From positions 1 through 8,655 of the forward strand of contig JAJEAQ010000376.1 in assembly GCA_022822685.1 (NCBI GenBank): a DNA stretch of 8,655 nt, in the 5' to 3' direction. A program made the translations under genes and the position numbers. The DNA is from Trichodesmium sp. jk18x7bins.61 (GTDB lineage: Bacteria; Cyanobacteriota; Cyanobacteriia; Cyanobacteriales; Microcoleaceae). How positions within the stretch are numbered: position 1 is the stretch's first letter; every line of letters begins with the position of its first letter. The notes beneath the pieces are model-generated. The model worked only from the letters and a program-made list of their open reading frames with translations. It did not search any database and was not told where the DNA came from. Below are positions 6,002-8,655 of this stretch, in pieces.

Positions 6002-8092
6002 CTATGGAGTTCGCCAAACTTTAATTGTTTGATCTAGACTGCCACTAACTAAATTTTTGCCATCGGGAGTAATAACAAGAGAAGTTATTTGTTGAGAATG
6101 ACCAATTAATCTATCTAATTCTTCTTCTATAATTGTATTCCAAATTATAATCATATTATCACTACCAATAACTATTGTTTGGTTCTCATGGCTAAAAACA
6201 ACAGACGTGATTGCACCTGTATTTAGTTGAATTACACTTTCCTCCTCTCCTGTCTCTAAATCCCATAATCTAATACTTCCATCACTACTGCCACTAGCTA
6301 AAATCTGATTGTTGGGACTAATAGCGATCGCATTAACTGCCCGGGTATGTCCTTCTAGAGTTTGTCTACGAGCACCTGTACTTAGATTCCACAATCTAAT
6401 AGTTCCATCATTACTCCCACTCACTAAAATGGTACCATCTTGATTAAAAGCTAAAGCATTCACTTCATAATTTTGATCTGGTATACGAGTAAGTATGCGA
6501 CTACCTGTTCTGATGTTCCATAACTTCATCAGTCGATCACTGCCCACACTTGCTAATGTCTGTCCATCGGGACTAATTGCTACTGCATTTACTGGACCAT
6601 CGTGACTTGTAATTGTCCTGATCAATTTACCTATTTGTATATCCCAGACTTTCATAGTTCGATCTGAACTACCACTTACCAATATCTGACCATTCGGACT
6701 TATTGCTAGAGTAGTTACTTTACCTGCATGGGCATTGATAATGTTGTTTCGTAACTCCCCTGTCTTGAGATTCCAAATTTTGATGGTATTAGAGCTACCA
6801 CTAGCTAAAGTTTGACCATCTGGTGTTAAAGCGATCGCATTTACTTCTCCTAAATAGCCACTCAAAGTCTTCTGCAAAAATCGACTACTATTTAATCCTC
6901 GTAACAGTAAAACAGGATGAGCAGGAAATATGCCGTAACGCCAAAAGCCATAAAACTGAGAAGTTGCCAATCCCAATATCAACATTGTCAACCCTAGTAT
7001 CAATCTATTTGTAAACTTTTTTAATGACTGATTACGAGCTATTTTTTTCTTGTGCTTTGTATTTGTTTTTGTATTAATTTTTGTCTGAGTTTTCTGCCTA
7101 CTTTTTATTTTTTCTGTTACTATTTTGCTATTGATCTGAGTAGGCTCAGGAGGTGGATTTATTCTAGAATTTTCTACTCCTGAAGTGCTATCTTTTGTTT
7201 CTACATCTGCTAAACATTGCAGAATCATAGTTGGATTTTGAGGTCTATTTCCTGGGAAAGGTGCCATCAGGTAATCGATAACATCCGCCAACTTTTTTGA
7301 GATATGACTTGCATTTTTACGCCATTGCAACTTTCCTGAACGAGGATTGTCTGCAAAAGCCGTTGGGGGCTTACCTGTTAGTAAATATACAAAAGTACGT
7401 CCTAAAGCAAAAAAATCTGATTGAGGTACAGCTTTACCATTAGTTTGCTCTGGAGCGGTATATCCTGGTGATACAATACCCGTAACGTTTTGCCCTTGAG
7501 CCACTTTGAGCAAGTAGGTATCAGATACCTCTCTCACAGTACCAAAATCTATCAACACCAATTGGCCATTCGGCCTGCGCATAATGTTGTGGGGTTTAAT
7601 ATCTCGATGGAAGTAATTTCGATCGTGAACCATTTCTAATATCTCTGATAATTGTGTCAGCCAATTTATTGCCAGAGTTTCATTAATTGGCCTATGGCGA
7701 CGACTTTTCATCCAATCCCGTAAATTTGAGCCATTAACATACTCCATCACCAGACAGTGTATAGGTTCTTGACTATCTGCTGGGAAAAATGTAAAGTACC
7801 CGTCCTTTTCTATCTTAGGAATTCCAGGATGACGTAAACTAATCAGCACCTGTGCTTCTTGCTGAAATAGAGATATAGCTTTTGGATGACTTTTTAGTAA
7901 GACTTTAAGAACTTTCTGTATTCCTCGTTCTTCTACGATATAAGTTTTGCCAAAACCTCCTCCCCCAAGAGGCTTAACGACACGATACCGATTTTGCAGC
8001 ACCAATCCGGAGCTACATTGACAACAAGTATCTCTACCAGAATTTAATGGATCAGATGGATTAGAGCAGTTGGGATTAAGGCAGTAACTCAC
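6002..8092 (-). CDS. Serine/threonine protein kinase with WD40 repeats
   Basis: A 696-residue signalling protein. The N-terminus has a cysteine cluster (4, 9, 23, 24, 26), a likely zinc-ribbon typical of cyanobacterial kinases. The kinase domain (about 36-297) has the glycine loop GGGGFG at 43-48, lysine 63, glutamate 79, HRDIKPHN at 162-169 with catalytic Asp164, DFG at 182-184, APE at 213-215 and Arg283, so it should be active. A basic Lys/Thr linker leads to one membrane span (about 363-382). Seven WD40 repeats (about 408-694) form a predicted closed propeller, probably for protein binding. The order implies kinase in the cytoplasm and propeller in the periplasm; that topology is inferred. 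The start is GTG at 8092, chosen because it gives the family's usual MxYC N-terminus; no good ribosome binding site is visible. Its substrate is unknown. It converges on the porin gene. Confidence 0.93.
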   Translation of the reverse strand: MSYCLNPNCSNPSDPLNSGRDTCCQCSSGLVLQNRYRVVKPLGGGGFGKTYIVEERGIQKVLKVLLKSHPKAISLFQQEAQVLISLRHPGIPKIEKDGYFTFFPADSQEPIHCLVMEYVNGSNLRDWMKSRRHRPINETLAINWLTQLSEILEMVHDRNYFHRDIKPHNIMRRPNGQLVLIDFGTVREVSDTYLLKVAQGQNVTGIVSPGYTAPEQTNGKAVPQSDFFALGRTFVYLLTGKPPTAFADNPRSGKLQWRKNASHISKKLADVIDYLMAPFPGNRPQNPTMILQCLADVETKDSTSGVENSRINPPPEPTQINSKIVTEKIKSRQKTQTKINTKTNTKHKKKIARNQSLKKFTNRLILGLTMLILGLATSQFYGFWRYGIFPAHPVLLLRGLNSSRFLQKTLSGYLGEVNAIALTPDGQTLASGSSNTIKIWNLKTGELRNNIINAHAGKVTTLAISPNGQILVSGSSDRTMKVWDIQIGKLIRTITSHDGPVNAVAISPDGQTLASVGSDRLMKLWNIRTGSRILTRIPDQNYEVNALAFNQDGTILVSGSNDGTIRLWNLSTGARRQTLEGHTRAVNAIAISPNNQILASGSSDGSIRLWDLETGEEESVIQLNTGAITSVVFSHENQTIVIGSDNMIIIWNTIIEEELDRLIGHSQQITSLVITPDGKNLVSGSLDQTIKVWRTP

Positions 8093-8247
8093 AGAAGCCA
8101 GGTACCCAGATTTGTATAGCTTTGCTTTATTACAATATAACTTGAACTCGCTTCCTTTAACACTTTTGTCGAAATATTATTCATTTTTGTTGATTTTTTG
8201 ATTTTAATATATGTTTTTATCAAGAAGTAATTAAAATCATCAATTTT
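8093..8247 (-). other. A/T-rich gap before kinase gene
   Basis: This 155-nt gap separates the DUF423 stop from the kinase GTG. It is very A/T-rich and holds several -10-like hexamers on the - strand, but no pair with a good -35 at standard spacing (the best is TTGATG, 17 nt, ATAAAA near 8244-8216). No hairpin with a T-tract stands out after DUF423, leaving open whether the kinase is read from its own promoter. Confidence 0.35.
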
Positions 8248-8628
8248 TTATAATTTTAAGTTCCAATCAGCGATCGCCATACAGCCCCATCCTACAATAA
8301 AAGCAATTCCTCCTATAGGTGTAATAGCTCCTAACCATTTAATCCCTGTCAAACTCATCAAATATAAACTACCAGAAAACATTACTATTCCAGCAATAAA
8401 AGCAGCTCCAGCAACTACGATTAATGGTAGGGGTAAATCTTCAATAGTTAATAAAAAAGCCACCATTACTAATGCTAAAGAATGATACATTTGTAGACGA
8501 GCCCCTGTCTGAAAAATATCTAGAAAGTATTGACTCAGTCTTTCTTTTAAAGCATGAGTAGCAAAATAACTAGCTACTACAGAAAAACCTCCCAGAATAG
8601 ATCCTATTACTAGAAAAATCTTCATCAT
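8248..8628 (-). CDS. DUF423 family small membrane protein
   Basis: A 126-residue protein of the DUF423 family (E. coli YgdD is a member), function unknown. Four hydrophobic segments are seen at about 3-22, 48-61, 68-92 and 98-119. Family signatures are THALKERL near residue 24, FQTGARLQMYHSLAL at about 39-53, and the run FSGSLYLMSLTG...LGAITPIGGIAF at about 84-110. Length is normal for the family. A ribosome binding site AGGAG lies at 8643-8639. Three start codons are possible: TTG at 8631 (7 nt away), ATG at 8628 (10 nt) and ATG at 8625 (13 nt). I took the first ATG; the TTG has the best spacing and would add one residue. The gene is 155 nt upstream of the kinase on the same strand, so co-transcription is possible but not shown. 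Confidence 0.9.
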   Translation of the reverse strand: MMKIFLVIGSILGGFSVVASYFATHALKERLSQYFLDIFQTGARLQMYHSLALVMVAFLLTIEDLPLPLIVVAGAAFIAGIVMFSGSLYLMSLTGIKWLGAITPIGGIAFIVGWGCMAIADWNLKL

Positions 8629-8655
8629 CAAATTTTAACTCCTGATATTTTTATA

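Noticed and set aside
6823..7014. 63-codon + strand frame inside the kinase gene
   Set aside because: Antisense to well-defined kinase linker and membrane-span sequence.

Overview
The window comes from a cyanobacterium, probably a filamentous marine type of the Trichodesmium/Okeania/Moorea kind. The genus is an inference. The grounds are five copies of the HIP1 octamer GCGATCGC, two SLH-domain outer-membrane porins of a cyanobacteria-specific type, a cyanobacterial serine/threonine kinase fused to WD40 repeats, heptanucleotide tandem repeats, small inverted-repeat elements, a group II intron end, low GC and long non-coding gaps.

Layout. Positions 1-240 are the 3' end of a group II intron that enters from the left; its catalytic domain V (167-200) folds exactly as the canonical 34-nt hairpin. 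Positions 241-799 have no convincing gene but contain hairpins and an imperfect direct repeat. Two paralogous porin genes follow on the + strand (800-2536 and 4003-5775). The 1,466-bp gap between them has terminator-like hairpins, a heptamer repeat array, a G/C-rich palindrome and two miniature inverted-repeat copies, one intact and one decayed. The short gap after the second porin (5776-6001) holds G/C-rich hairpins and another inverted-repeat element. On the - strand, converging on the porins, lie a kinase-WD40 gene (8092-6002) and, upstream of it, a small DUF423 membrane-protein gene (8628-8248).

Function. The porins are predicted outer-membrane channels, each with a signal peptide, a periplasmic SLH domain and coiled coil that would anchor to the cell wall, and a C-terminal beta-barrel. 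The family is annotated as iron-uptake porins. The kinase is a predicted inner-membrane signalling protein with a cytoplasmic kinase domain, one membrane span and a seven-bladed propeller. Nothing in the sequence ties the kinase to the porins beyond adjacency. DUF423 proteins are small membrane proteins of unknown function.

No clearly new multi-gene system is visible. The most unusual content is the non-coding DNA: two inverted-repeat elements of about 110 bp that share their outer hexamer and an internal motif, one carrying a heptamer repeat in its centre, and the group II intron end with a structured, unassigned stretch after it.
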